Both the position numbers and the translations under genes were made by a program. A DNA stretch of 64,000 bases from CAZSHX01 sp964606895 (GTDB lineage: Bacteria > Bacteroidota > Ignavibacteria > Kapaibacteriales > UBA2268), in the NCBI GenBank assembly GCA_964606895.1, contig CAZSHX010000017.1, forward strand, positions 3,628 through 67,627, in the 5' to 3' direction. Below the pieces are notes generated by a model that worked only from the letters and a program-made list of their open reading frames with translations, was not told the DNA's origin and did no database searches. Below, piece by piece: positions 9,579-18,862 of this stretch; within the stretch, counting starts at the first letter, position 1; each line of letters begins with the position of its first letter.

Positions 9579-10043
9579 ATGTTAAAGATAGTAATACTTT
9601 TTTCGACTGCTTTTCTTTTATTTATGGGATGCAGGCAGACGATATATATTAATTGGAGAAGTAATCCGACTTACACATATACTAGCATTTCTTGTTCTCA
9701 TTGGTCTAAATTAACTGAGAGGGATGAAATACTATTGTTTGACAATCATATCTATTCAATAAATTCTGATGTTAGTATGTTGGCATCACGGAATGCCATA
9801 CTTATTTCTACAGCAGATTATATCAAACATCAATAAAATCTTGACAGCATAGTTAAAATTGTGGGTATGAATTCTGATTCACTATCAATTAGTATTTATA
9901 TTGTTGAGAAGGAAAATAAATTTAAAAATTTTTGGCTTACTAATGAAAATCAGATTAATGCTTATATTAATATGTTACAAAACTTATTGGGTAAATATGG
10001 GAACGTTCCAATCCCCGAACATTACCAAAGATTCATTAAATGA
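9579..10043 (+). pseudogene. Lipoprotein gene, copy 1, interrupted by an in-frame TAA
   Basis: The frame codes for 85 residues starting MLKIVILFSTAFLLFMGC (lipobox LFMGC, modified Cys18), stops at TAA (9834-9836), and continues in the same frame to 10043. The downstream copy has CAA at the matching codon: both copies read YxKHQ before it and NLDSIVKI after it. A single C-to-T change therefore explains the stop. The C-terminus LLGKYGNVPIPEHY matches copy 2. The product would be an outer-membrane or periplasmic lipoprotein of unknown role. It may be a true pseudogene, or make a truncated lipoprotein; the second half (from a GTG or ATG near 9861) has no signal peptide. Confidence 0.75.
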
Positions 10044-10132
10044 TTTTTTTTTGATATATTTAACCTGTTTCCAATAAAATCTGTCAAATTAATTTATTTA
10101 TCATCTAAACTACAATTTGAAAGAAATAAAAA

Positions 10133-10606
10133 ATGTTAAAGATAGTAATACTTTTTTCGACTGCTTTTCTTTTATTTGTGGGATGCAGGCATGTTGATCG
10201 TGATTCTAATATTTATAAAAAGTGTTCGACTGATATTGTGTTTGGTCGGCTTCGTGACTCGAATAATTATGAAGCTGAACAGGATGATTGTGTATTTTTA
10301 ATGGATAGTTCTTTATATTCAGAAAAATCTGATTCACATGTATTACTTATAAGAAATTCATTGATTATTTCTCATGATGATTATTTAAAACATCAACAAA
10401 ATCTTGATAGTATTGTAAAAATATCCGGTGAAAAATCAGATTCATTATCAATATTTATTGATATTTGTATTAATGGGAAAATATTACCGATTAGTTTACT
10501 TAATAATAATCTTCAAATTAGTGAATATGTAAAAATGTTACGCTCTTTATTAGGTAAATATGGACATGTTCCAATTCCGAAACGATATAGGGGGATAATT
10601 AAATGA
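10133..10606 (+). CDS. Small lipoprotein of unknown function, copy 2
   Basis: A 157-residue protein with lipoprotein signal MLKIVILFSTAFLLFVGC (lipobox cysteine at 18). The mature part contains several short polar stretches and ends LLGKYGHVPIPKRYRGIIK. I recognise no family. The intact copy of the duplicated pair starts 89 bases after the broken copy ends. The near-identity of signal peptide and leader with copy 1, set against a diverged mature part, suggests either recent exchange of the 5' part or strong selection on it. A hairpin terminator lies between it and the convergent PD40/OmpA gene. Location is inferred as envelope-anchored. Confidence 0.7.
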   Translation: MLKIVILFSTAFLLFVGCRHVDRDSNIYKKCSTDIVFGRLRDSNNYEAEQDDCVFLMDSSLYSEKSDSHVLLIRNSLIISHDDYLKHQQNLDSIVKISGEKSDSLSIFIDICINGKILPISLLNNNLQISEYVKMLRSLLGKYGHVPIPKRYRGIIK

Positions 10607-10658
10607 TTTTTGTTTTGTCTGGTTTTGGGTGGTCGAATAACAAAGATGCAATATAAAT

Positions 10659-10699
10659 AAAAAAAATGCTCGTATAATTTAATCAAAATAATACGAGCA
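10659..10699 (-). terminator. Rho-independent terminator for the PD40/OmpA operon
   Basis: TGCTCGTAT (10667-10675) pairs perfectly with ATACGAGCA (10691-10699) across a 15-nt loop. On the minus strand the stem is followed by a run of eight T residues, so it best terminates the leftward envelope operon that ends at 10760. Confidence 0.7.
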
Positions 10700-10759
10700 A
10701 AAAATAAAATTTCAAAATGAATACTGAAAATCTGCTTGTTATTCTAAAAAACTTGTCTT

Positions 10760-13312
10760 TTAACTTCCAATCTTAATAATTTCAGCTTTAAATTCAATTT
10801 TCTTCACTATGCTTCTAATGAAGTTCTCGACTGAATTGCTGTAATTCATTAGTGTTTGGTTAGCATTTTCCTCTGTTAGTCTGGAAGATATGATTCGTAT
10901 TTTTCCATCTTCAAGCTTTTCGGAAAATACTTCGATACTCAATTTTGAAAGAAAGTCCTTAATTGTGTCGAATTCTTCCTGTGTGTTAACGATACCGTAG
11001 GCAATGACGTAGCAATTAGGTCCGGTACAACCTGTTGCTCCTTCAGGAACATCAGGTTTTTTAGAATCAACAGGTTTATTCGCAGTCTCGTTTTCATCTG
11101 TTTGTGGGGATTTCTCTGTATTTCTGGTTAACCATGCTTCATATTCATCCTCGGGTGTTCCGCAACGAGTAAGTTTATAAACTTCATTCGCAGTTTTAGG
11201 AATCAGTTCGAAATAAATTGAAATCCTTCTGCTCATCGGATGGTTGCATTTTTCGTTTAATGAAGCATCTTTGCTTAATTCTGAACCTGCAATTTCGAAT
11301 GAATCATTTTGGCAAGGTCTGTTTCTGTCGTAAATTCCATAGCCTTCATAATCATATTTGATTTGTCCTTTGTCTGCAAGTTTTCTGAAAGCATCCGAAC
11401 GTTTCCTCATGGCATTGTCAATAGTTTTATGAGTGTAGTATGCTCTGAGCTTGGAAAGAATAATATTTCCCTGCTGACCTTCTTCAAAAAGGTTAACCCT
11501 TTTGCCTGAAGTATTCAAAGCCGAAGTGCTCCTCATTGACCAGCCCTGCGGGATATGTATATCACCAACAGTTATACTTTCGTCAACAGTATATTTACCC
11601 GGCATAAGACGACACTCGTCCGTATAGCCGCGAACACTGATTGCAACTATATCATCTCCACCGCATTTGCTTAAATCATTTGCAATTTTTTCGAGTTTGC
11701 TATAAATATTATTTTCGAAAAATTTGTCAATTGAATTTGTTGTTCCGGTACTGAAATAATCATAATCTTTTGGGTCTATGAATGTAGTATCCAATGTTTT
11801 CGCATTTCTTCTTCGGTTCAATTCGGATATATTTTCAGAGGTTGAGGGCCACCAGTAACCTGTCACGAAAAACGGTATATGTCCTCCGGCAAGTGTAACC
11901 GTTTCCCTTGTTCTCTTGTAAAAATCACAGTCAATCGTATCGCGGATAATAGTATCATTAATAAAAGTCTCAAATTCCAATATTTTGGGACTGCAATTCC
12001 CATCGTAACAATCTTTGGTTCTTTGGTCGTAAAGAACTTGATATTTCTTTCCTGCTTCAAGTTTTTCTTCAGCATCTGAAAAGAAATTCTTAGTAGTACC
12101 GCCTACTAATTTTAAAGGATGATTAGGAACAACCTCGTACCCATTCGAAATTATCAGGTGTTTTCCGCCTGAAGTATCAATAAGCCTTTCTCTGACCGTA
12201 ACAACAAGTTTAAGGCAGGGGTCGGGCAATCCGCAACCGTAAATGTCAAGTTTTCCATAGCCGCCTTTAACGTCAGAAGCCCAATAAATAGCTTTCTTAT
12301 CGGGAGTAATATAAGGAAACATTTCATTCGCAGGAGTATTGATATTCATTTGAGATTCAGGTCCGCACATACTCTTTCTGCTCAAACTGTTGACGTTAAT
12401 AGGATCAGTCGGCAGAACAACACCATCACTGGATAAGAATGTTTCGCAGACAAAAATATCGAATTTAGTTGCAGACAAAGTATCGTTAACTCTGCTCCAA
12501 TTTGATGAAAAATAGAATTTGCCGTCGGCTCCCCAATGCGGTGACACTTCATCACCTCTGGTATTAATGGAGTTGAGAGGCTTGGGGTCTCCCCAATTAT
12601 CACCTTTTCTAATACTATACCATATATTTTTATCTGAAGCATTTGCGAAATCAGGTCTGGGCCTGTTCGAAACAAAGAAAAGAGTTTTTCCGTCGGGCGA
12701 AACACATGGCTGACTTTCCCAATAAATGCTGTTAACAGTTGTTATCGGCATTGGATTATCATAGCTCGTTGGGGAAACACCTGTGTTTTTTAACTCCCAT
12801 AAATCCAAATTATAGCTAACTCCAAAGGATTCACTCGGTTTTAGATTGTCCAGAGAAGATTCAGCGGCTATTATCATTTTATCATCGTAAAAAGCAACAG
12901 AACCCCTTGTCCATTTTTCAAACTTTTCGTCGCTTGTAGCAAAACGTTCTGCTTTGCTCCAGCCTTGATTTGGACATTTATTCCTTGAAGTTTTCGGACG
13001 AGTGGAATACATTAGCTCACCAGGGTAGAACGTAAGTTTTTTATTCTTAAATTCTTTTTCCCTTGAAGTTGTAAACCAAAGCACATCTTCGTTAGCTCCG
13101 TAAACCACATAAGGAGCATATTCATTTGTTGAATCCACAGGATTGTTAATTAATGAATCAAGTAAACCGCCACCGTTAGGACAGCAGGACAAAACCTTAG
13201 GGTCAATTTTAATCGGTGGTTTTTCAACAGTTGTGCAACTTTGAAATATTGTAAATATTGCAAAAGTAGTCAGTATTACAATTAAGAAATTTCTTTTTTT
13301 ATTTATTTTCAT
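10760..13312 (-). CDS. PorE-like lipoprotein: PD40 propeller, CRD-like, OmpA and SPOR-like domains
   Basis: This encodes 850 residues from the ATG at 13312, chosen because GGAG lies 8-9 bases upstream; a TTG at 13327 is the alternative. Cys26 in IFQSC is the lipobox. Residues about 65-365 hold WD40-like PD40 repeats (SPDGKTLFFVSNRP, SPHWGADGKFYFSS, ITPDKKAIYWASD). A CRD-like beta domain follows. OmpA-type peptidoglycan-binding text (VRGYTDE, ILSKLRAYY, MSRRISIYF) spans about 485-705. A SPOR-like domain ends the protein. PorE of the T9SS combines a beta-propeller, CRD and OmpA domain in an outer-membrane lipoprotein, so a cell-wall anchor for a secretion or envelope machine is inferred. There is no obvious TPR domain, unlike PorE. 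Confidence 0.8.
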   Translation of the reverse strand: MKINKKRNFLIVILTTFAIFTIFQSCTTVEKPPIKIDPKVLSCCPNGGGLLDSLINNPVDSTNEYAPYVVYGANEDVLWFTTSREKEFKNKKLTFYPGELMYSTRPKTSRNKCPNQGWSKAERFATSDEKFEKWTRGSVAFYDDKMIIAAESSLDNLKPSESFGVSYNLDLWELKNTGVSPTSYDNPMPITTVNSIYWESQPCVSPDGKTLFFVSNRPRPDFANASDKNIWYSIRKGDNWGDPKPLNSINTRGDEVSPHWGADGKFYFSSNWSRVNDTLSATKFDIFVCETFLSSDGVVLPTDPINVNSLSRKSMCGPESQMNINTPANEMFPYITPDKKAIYWASDVKGGYGKLDIYGCGLPDPCLKLVVTVRERLIDTSGGKHLIISNGYEVVPNHPLKLVGGTTKNFFSDAEEKLEAGKKYQVLYDQRTKDCYDGNCSPKILEFETFINDTIIRDTIDCDFYKRTRETVTLAGGHIPFFVTGYWWPSTSENISELNRRRNAKTLDTTFIDPKDYDYFSTGTTNSIDKFFENNIYSKLEKIANDLSKCGGDDIVAISVRGYTDECRLMPGKYTVDESITVGDIHIPQGWSMRSTSALNTSGKRVNLFEEGQQGNIILSKLRAYYTHKTIDNAMRKRSDAFRKLADKGQIKYDYEGYGIYDRNRPCQNDSFEIAGSELSKDASLNEKCNHPMSRRISIYFELIPKTANEVYKLTRCGTPEDEYEAWLTRNTEKSPQTDENETANKPVDSKKPDVPEGATGCTGPNCYVIAYGIVNTQEEFDTIKDFLSKLSIEVFSEKLEDGKIRIISSRLTEENANQTLMNYSNSVENFIRSIVKKIEFKAEIIKIGS

Positions 13313-13348
13313 AATGTTAAGCTCCAAAATTATTAATGTCCCTTTGGA

Positions 13349-15625
13349 TTATTTATGAATATATATTGGATATAATATTCTGAATTCAATGCTTGAGCGG
13401 TTGTTAGAACTGAAACCGCCATAATTGAAGACTTTTCTTAAATATATCATAGCGAGTTCGCAGGGAATACCACTCGAGTTTTTTGAATTGCTATACAGCA
13501 CATAAACATCACCAATTGCAAGTCCACCTAAGCCATTAGGATAAAAATATGGTTGGGTTGTTGCATCTGAAGTAAAATAATTACCGGGACCAACCCCTGA
13601 AACATCGTTTTGCAATTTAATCAAAACAGGATTGATTTTATCAAAATCTTCTTCAAGGAAATTTCTGGCTACCAACTTAATATCTTTGAAAACGTTTAGT
13701 GGATTATTCACGAGATAAATCTTAGGTGGTTTTGGACTACCGACTGTTCCTTCTCCGTTTTTGTTATCAACATTTATATAAAAAGAACCCCAGCATGGAG
13801 GCTGATTTACTCCGCAATAAGGCTGATAACTTGCATCCCTGAGCTGATAAACAAACCCCGGTCTGTCAACACCGGCAAAAAACATTAATGTATCAACTTT
13901 GCAAGTTTGGTAATCCGGAGTAGGTTTAATTGCTGTTGTCTGGTCGTAAGCATCCATGTTCCATGGAATTGATAATTTTCCGGCAGGTGCCGCAAAAGCT
14001 TTAACATTGATTACCTGACGGCATTTTCCGTCTGCAGTCGCCAGAACAACAGTAAGATTATAAGCACTATCTTCCCTTGTACCCTGCTTTGTCCTCGTTC
14101 CGCCATTTTGAGTAAACATGCTTTCATATTCAGCAACAGTTGGTGCTACGAAAGTCAGGTTTGGACCTGATGGACTGTTAGTATCAACAGTAAAGGAAGT
14201 TGTATAAGAAAACCGGACAGCATCATACTGGTCTTTACCTGTGAATGTCGCATTAATATCAACAGAGGAACTACACGCATCCCTGGGATAAGTTACAGTA
14301 ATCGGCAATCTGGCAATACTATTAAAAAGTAAAGTCTTCGGACAAACTGCATCCGGTGAAAATGGAGCTTCGGCAGACAAATTAATCGGGGCATTGCTGA
14401 ATGGCTGTCCATTTACCTGCGGACAGGCATCTGTGCATCCATAACCAATCATTATAACCTTGAAATTGCAAACAATTCCGCTTGAAAGCCTTACGGTTAC
14501 TCGGAATGTATCTCTTCTTTCGCCTGTCTGTGTTGGGCTGAATCTTAATTTGGGCATATAAACATCTCCCTGATTAACAACAGTAGGAAGATTGGGACTG
14601 ATTAGCTTCCATTCGCCCGCAGTGGTTGCAGGTGATTCAACACCACTTTTAATCCTGACAAATGATTCCACTGTCATAACACATTTTCTCTGATTCTGGA
14701 AGAAAAGTTCTTCATAATCATAAGATGTTCCAACGGGTAATTTCTGAGGTGTAGTCGGTTTTATTATTATTGTCGTATCGCCTGTCATCGGACAATCACA
14801 TTCTTCAGGAACAACATCAGCATTTAGTGCAACATTCCATGTGGAATTTTTTCCATCGCAGGAAATTGTCAGAGGAACCGAAGTTCTGAATACTCCGGCA
14901 TCTTTGGTTGAAACTGAGAAGACCAGCGATAGGCATTCGCCGCTTTTAAGTGTTGCAGGATTGCCGGAAAGCTGTCCTTTCACATATATTGCTTTTAGAG
15001 TGAAAGGAGCATTCGGATTTGGAACTGCAATCGTGTAGTCACTCGGAGGTGTACAGTTCAGTCTGTTGCAAATAATTGTTGTAACAGCATCATAACTTGC
15101 TACGCCAAGCGGCTGGTTCTGAACAAGTTTCGTATCGGTTCCATTTGTAAATGTAACAGGGATGGTTGTATCGCCAATATCCGTGCAACATACAATGGGC
15201 GGCGGAGTACATTCATAAACAATATTGACTGTTGTGTCGTTGCAAAGTAAAAATTCACCACGAGGAGTTGTGGTTTTGAATTGATTCTTATACTCGCCCA
15301 AAGTTTGAACAATAATGCCGGAAACAGGACCTTCGCTTGTAAAGATTGCCTTACCGGTATTATCTGCGTAAACTGTTCCGAGAAGGGATTTGTCGTTAAC
15401 GCTAATATATTTGTAAATGCTGATTTTGGTTCCGGCGGCAGGAGTTGTTGGTAACCCTGTATTGCAATCCTTGACCATTGCCTGAATGGTTAAGGTTCGT
15501 TTCTTGCTTTTAGATGGTTCAACTACTTCCGTACAGCTTAAAATGAAGAACGCCAGAATCAGTGCTATACCCATAACAGAAGTTAGAGTATATCGCAGTT
15601 CTAATTTATTTCTTTTTGTTTTCAT
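13349..15625 (-). CDS. Large surface lipoprotein with Ig-like domains, unknown function
   Basis: A 758-residue protein with lipobox FFILSC (Cys31). An N-terminal CRD-like beta domain (ALTIQAMVKDCNTG-like region) is followed by ASH-like or choice-of-anchor-type beta modules rich in Cys, Thr and Pro, with several cysteine pairs (for example CCTDIGD and ECDCP). It is 36 bases upstream of the PD40/OmpA gene and 40 bases downstream of the beta-barrel gene, so the three are likely one operon. I recognise no named family. The gene probably makes an outer-membrane, surface-exposed or periplasmic partner of its two neighbours. Confidence 0.65.
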   Translation of the reverse strand: MKTKRNKLELRYTLTSVMGIALILAFFILSCTEVVEPSKSKKRTLTIQAMVKDCNTGLPTTPAAGTKISIYKYISVNDKSLLGTVYADNTGKAIFTSEGPVSGIIVQTLGEYKNQFKTTTPRGEFLLCNDTTVNIVYECTPPPIVCCTDIGDTTIPVTFTNGTDTKLVQNQPLGVASYDAVTTIICNRLNCTPPSDYTIAVPNPNAPFTLKAIYVKGQLSGNPATLKSGECLSLVFSVSTKDAGVFRTSVPLTISCDGKNSTWNVALNADVVPEECDCPMTGDTTIIIKPTTPQKLPVGTSYDYEELFFQNQRKCVMTVESFVRIKSGVESPATTAGEWKLISPNLPTVVNQGDVYMPKLRFSPTQTGERRDTFRVTVRLSSGIVCNFKVIMIGYGCTDACPQVNGQPFSNAPINLSAEAPFSPDAVCPKTLLFNSIARLPITVTYPRDACSSSVDINATFTGKDQYDAVRFSYTTSFTVDTNSPSGPNLTFVAPTVAEYESMFTQNGGTRTKQGTREDSAYNLTVVLATADGKCRQVINVKAFAAPAGKLSIPWNMDAYDQTTAIKPTPDYQTCKVDTLMFFAGVDRPGFVYQLRDASYQPYCGVNQPPCWGSFYINVDNKNGEGTVGSPKPPKIYLVNNPLNVFKDIKLVARNFLEEDFDKINPVLIKLQNDVSGVGPGNYFTSDATTQPYFYPNGLGGLAIGDVYVLYSNSKNSSGIPCELAMIYLRKVFNYGGFSSNNRSSIEFRILYPIYIHK

Positions 15626-15665
15626 AATATTTATATCAATTATTTTACAATTTCAAAGATATGTT

Positions 15666-16772
15666 TTAAAAAGTCAGACCGAACCTTAATAGTGCAGTGT
15701 TGCTAAGTCGGTAGAAAAACCTGTCAGCTTCGGGAATGTCAGGACAACATTCAATTCCGGGCAATGGAAGTTTCATTTGTCTGAATCCTGCATCAACCGA
15801 AAAGTCAAGTCCGCAGGTTATAGCCCAATCGTACCCAACACCAAGTCCCCAGAATAATCTGTTGAAATTAATCGGGGCACCTGTCTGAAAATCGAAGGCA
15901 AGACCAAGGTCGCCATAGAAATACCAAGCATTGCAATTTGTTCCCCATGGGTCGGGCTGTTGGTTGAAATTAATTCTGCCGTGAGCGGCAACCGGAACAA
16001 AGATTGCACCGTCAAAGGGCCAAATCCCTGTAAGAAATCCAAGCTGAAACATTCTGTTTTGAGTAAGGTTCCATAAACCTGCAATTTCAAATCCGAAAAC
16101 GATATTCGAGCCTCCGCGGTCGAAGTTAATTAAACTCGGCGGGTAAGATTTCACTTCCCCATTTGACTGAGTATAGCGGATTGTATCCTGCTTTCCGCGA
16201 TAGCCTCCCATAATCCTTAATTCCAGTTTATCGAAAAACCAAATGCCGTTTCGGTCGCGGCAACAGCAAACGCAGGGTTCGTCGGCAATCCAGGGAATTG
16301 GCGGCTGAAGAGGATCTGCCTTTTCTGTTATTTCGAAAATATTAGAGGCTGGAATCTCGTAGAGGGTTGATGAACCATTCGGACAGAGAGTATTGATGAC
16401 TATCTTCCCATCAAGTTTGGACAAAGGTCTTTCTTTAAAATAGTCTTTGAAAGCTTTACCTTCCCAATCAATTTTGTTACCTTTGGTCTTTTGTGAAAGA
16501 GGCTTAAAAACAGGCTTTAAGTCAGTTTCAATTGACAAAATCTCTTCATCGGTACATTTACCTATAATCTTGGATTTCAAGGCTACATTCCATCTGGGTT
16601 TGATCTGTTTATCATCGGACTTTCGCTCCTGTTCCTTACAGCTGGGGCAATCAACAGTCGAACACGCTGAAGCGAACAATAAAAATATTGATGCTACAAA
16701 ACTGAGCATCAGTAATTTTTGCAGTTTCTGCAATGTTAACGATTTTGTAAAAAGTGGAAAGAATCTAATCAT
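15666..16772 (-). CDS. Outer-membrane beta-barrel lipoprotein
   Basis: This encodes 368 residues from the ATG at 16772; a TTG at 16805 would add 11 residues before the signal. The lipobox is FASAC (Cys37). The N-terminal half is polar with a cysteine cluster (CVCCC). The C-terminal half has alternating hydrophobic strands (IVFGFEIAGLW, FYGDLGLAFDF, FWGLGVGYDW) and ends in the aromatic signature RFGLTF, as expected of an outer-membrane barrel recognised by Bam. It opens the three-gene envelope operon. It could be the membrane partner of the PorE-like lipoprotein, as PorP/SprF is in T9SS, but I see no specific PorP/SprF signature. Confidence 0.7.
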   Translation of the reverse strand: MIRFFPLFTKSLTLQKLQKLLMLSFVASIFLLFASACSTVDCPSCKEQERKSDDKQIKPRWNVALKSKIIGKCTDEEILSIETDLKPVFKPLSQKTKGNKIDWEGKAFKDYFKERPLSKLDGKIVINTLCPNGSSTLYEIPASNIFEITEKADPLQPPIPWIADEPCVCCCRDRNGIWFFDKLELRIMGGYRGKQDTIRYTQSNGEVKSYPPSLINFDRGGSNIVFGFEIAGLWNLTQNRMFQLGFLTGIWPFDGAIFVPVAAHGRINFNQQPDPWGTNCNAWYFYGDLGLAFDFQTGAPINFNRLFWGLGVGYDWAITCGLDFSVDAGFRQMKLPLPGIECCPDIPEADRFFYRLSNTALLRFGLTF

Positions 16773-17078
16773 AAAGCACTCGCGATTTATGAAATAAAAA
16801 TACAAATTTTAGTTTGCTGAATTTCAAGAAAGAATTAACATAAACTTATTAAAAAATAAATTGTCTCGATAGACATGAATTTTTTAATAGCCAACAATGC
16901 AATTTAACCAATTTTTTTTAAAAATTTTAATTTTTTCAAAAAAAAATTTCTGAAATCATATATCATCATTATTTTTATAGTTTGATTCCTGCTTTTTTAA
17001 TCCTAAACTATAATAAAAACGCTCTGTTTCGTTATAGATGTTTTGTAAATGCCGAATATCACATTAATTGAGTAGAAA
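16773..17078. other. AT-rich divergent intergenic region
   Basis: These 306 bases separate the leftward envelope operon from rightward proS. They hold long A and T runs near 16910-16960 and must contain both promoters, but no convincing promoter match, gene or RNA was seen. Confidence 0.5.
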
Positions 17079-18776
17079 ATGAGACAAAACAAGTATTTCA
17101 TTCCAACATTAAAAGAAGTACCTGCAGATGCAGTAATTCCTTCCCATAAACTTATGCTCCGTGCCGGCTTAGTTCGACAGCTTGGTGCCGGTATTTTTTC
17201 ATGGTTGCCTCTCGGTTACAAAGTCCTGAAGAAAATCATGGATATTCTTCGCGAAGAAATGGATGCAATCGGAGGTCAGGAGTTTCTTTTGCCTGCTTTG
17301 AACCCGATTGAAATCTGGGAACAGACCAATAGAGTTGAAGCAATGGGAGACGTAATGTTCCATATCAAAAACCGCGATGGCTTAGTTTTGGCTCCTACTC
17401 ACGAAGAAATAATCACTGTTCATGCCCGCCAGCATGTTCATTCATACAAAGAAATGCCAATGATATGGTATCAGATTCAAAATAAATTCAGGAATGAACC
17501 ACGCCCCAAATCCGGTGTACTCCGCGGCAGACAGTTTATTATGAAAGATGCCTATTCGCTTGATGCAACTTGGGAAGATCTGGACAAAGCCTACAATAAA
17601 CATTATGACGCTTACAAAAAAATCTTTGCCCGATGCGGCTTGAACTTTTTCGTTGTCGGAGCTTCAAGCGGTGCAATGGGCGGCAAGCAATCCCAGGAAT
17701 TTATGGTTGAATCCGATGCAGGTGAAGATGTATGTGCAATCAGTGATTCCGGCTATGCCGCAAACGTTGAAGTTGCGAAATCTGCTCAACCGCCTGTGGG
17801 AAGAATTGATTCGAATTTGGAAATTGAAGAATTTGCAACACCAAACGCAAAAACAATTGATGATTTGATTGAACAATATAATTTACCTCACGACAGACTT
17901 GCCAAATCAGTTGTTTATATAATTGATTCTGAACCTGTTCTGATTTTGATGAGAGGTAACGATGAACTGAACGAAAGTAAACTTCAGTCAGTTTTCAAGG
18001 CTACTAATTTCAGGCCTGCCGAAGCCCAAGAACTTGTTAAATTTACAGGTGCTAACGGTGGTTCTATCGGTCCCGTTAACCTGAAATGCAAAATCAGGGT
18101 AGTTGCCGATAATTTGCTTAAAGATGCAAACGGTATGGTCAGCGGAGCCAACAAAGATGGTTTCCATAATAAAAATATTGATTTCCTCAGAGATTGCAAA
18201 ATAGACGAATACCATGATTTCCGCACTATTCTTGAAGGTGAACTTGACCCTGTCAATGGGAAACCTATCAGAATTGTTAAAGCTATTGAACTTGGTCATA
18301 TTTTCAAACTCGGAACCCGATACTCTGATGCTCTTGGTGCAAAATTCCTTGATGAAAACGGAACTGAACACCCGATTATCATGGGAAGTTATGGTATTGG
18401 CGTTGAAAGAATTATGGCTTGTTTCATTGAGCAGTATCATGATGAATTCGGAATCACATGGAAGGGAGAACTCAGACCTTTTGATGTCCATCTTATCGGG
18501 CTTAACTTATTGAAATCTCCTGAAGTCGGCGTTGCATGCGACAAAATCTATGATGAATTAATGTCGAATAACATTGATACACTTTACGACGACCGAAATC
18601 AGAATCCCGGAGTAAAATTCAATGATGCAGACTTAATAGGAATTCCTTTCCAGATAATTGCAGGCAAGAAAAACCTCGACAATGGCAATATCGAAATCAA
18701 GCATCGTGAGTCGGGTTTGAGAAAAGTTATTCCTCTTGCCGATTTGATTCAGGAAGTCAAGAATTTTTACAAATAG
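17079..18776 (+). CDS. proS: Prolyl-tRNA synthetase (bacterial type with editing insertion)
   Basis: A 565-residue class II synthetase, the usual length of bacterial ProRS. Class II text is clear: motif 2 with NKFRNEPRPKSGVLRGRQF, and motif 3 near GSYGIGVERIMA. The segment SGAMGGKQSQEFMVESDAGED lies before the YbaK-like editing insertion at about 225-400, which removes mischarged Ala-tRNA. The C-terminal anticodon-binding domain follows (ADLIGIPFQIIAGKK). It charges tRNA-Pro in the cytoplasm. An AT-rich region precedes it, and the PHP gene follows 86 bases later on the same strand. Confidence 0.96.
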   Translation: MRQNKYFIPTLKEVPADAVIPSHKLMLRAGLVRQLGAGIFSWLPLGYKVLKKIMDILREEMDAIGGQEFLLPALNPIEIWEQTNRVEAMGDVMFHIKNRDGLVLAPTHEEIITVHARQHVHSYKEMPMIWYQIQNKFRNEPRPKSGVLRGRQFIMKDAYSLDATWEDLDKAYNKHYDAYKKIFARCGLNFFVVGASSGAMGGKQSQEFMVESDAGEDVCAISDSGYAANVEVAKSAQPPVGRIDSNLEIEEFATPNAKTIDDLIEQYNLPHDRLAKSVVYIIDSEPVLILMRGNDELNESKLQSVFKATNFRPAEAQELVKFTGANGGSIGPVNLKCKIRVVADNLLKDANGMVSGANKDGFHNKNIDFLRDCKIDEYHDFRTILEGELDPVNGKPIRIVKAIELGHIFKLGTRYSDALGAKFLDENGTEHPIIMGSYGIGVERIMACFIEQYHDEFGITWKGELRPFDVHLIGLNLLKSPEVGVACDKIYDELMSNNIDTLYDDRNQNPGVKFNDADLIGIPFQIIAGKKNLDNGNIEIKHRESGLRKVIPLADLIQEVKNFYK

Positions 18777-18862
18777 AGCCATTGTTGACTTTGAATTAAT
18801 AAAAAAAACTAAAAAAAAAGTTGTTCGTCTTAATAACTGATTTACAGAATAATATAATATAA

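Larger units (their letters stand above)
9545..10606 (+). repeat. Tandem gene duplication (two lipoprotein units)
   Basis: Two units begin near 9545 and 10105 with matching text before the gene (ACTACAATTTGAAAGAAAT) and a signal-peptide coding region that differs at only one base in about 60. The mature coding regions have diverged to roughly half identity. The two units are adjacent and in the same direction. Confidence 0.8.

Noticed and set aside
9861..10043. Separate 60-residue gene after the lipoprotein stop
   Set aside because: It is in frame with copy 1 and matches the C-terminal part of copy 2, so it is the rest of a broken gene.
15666..16772. Calling the barrel lipoprotein PorP/SprF
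   Set aside because: No specific PorP/SprF text is visible; only the barrel-type strands and C-terminal aromatic residue support an outer-membrane barrel.
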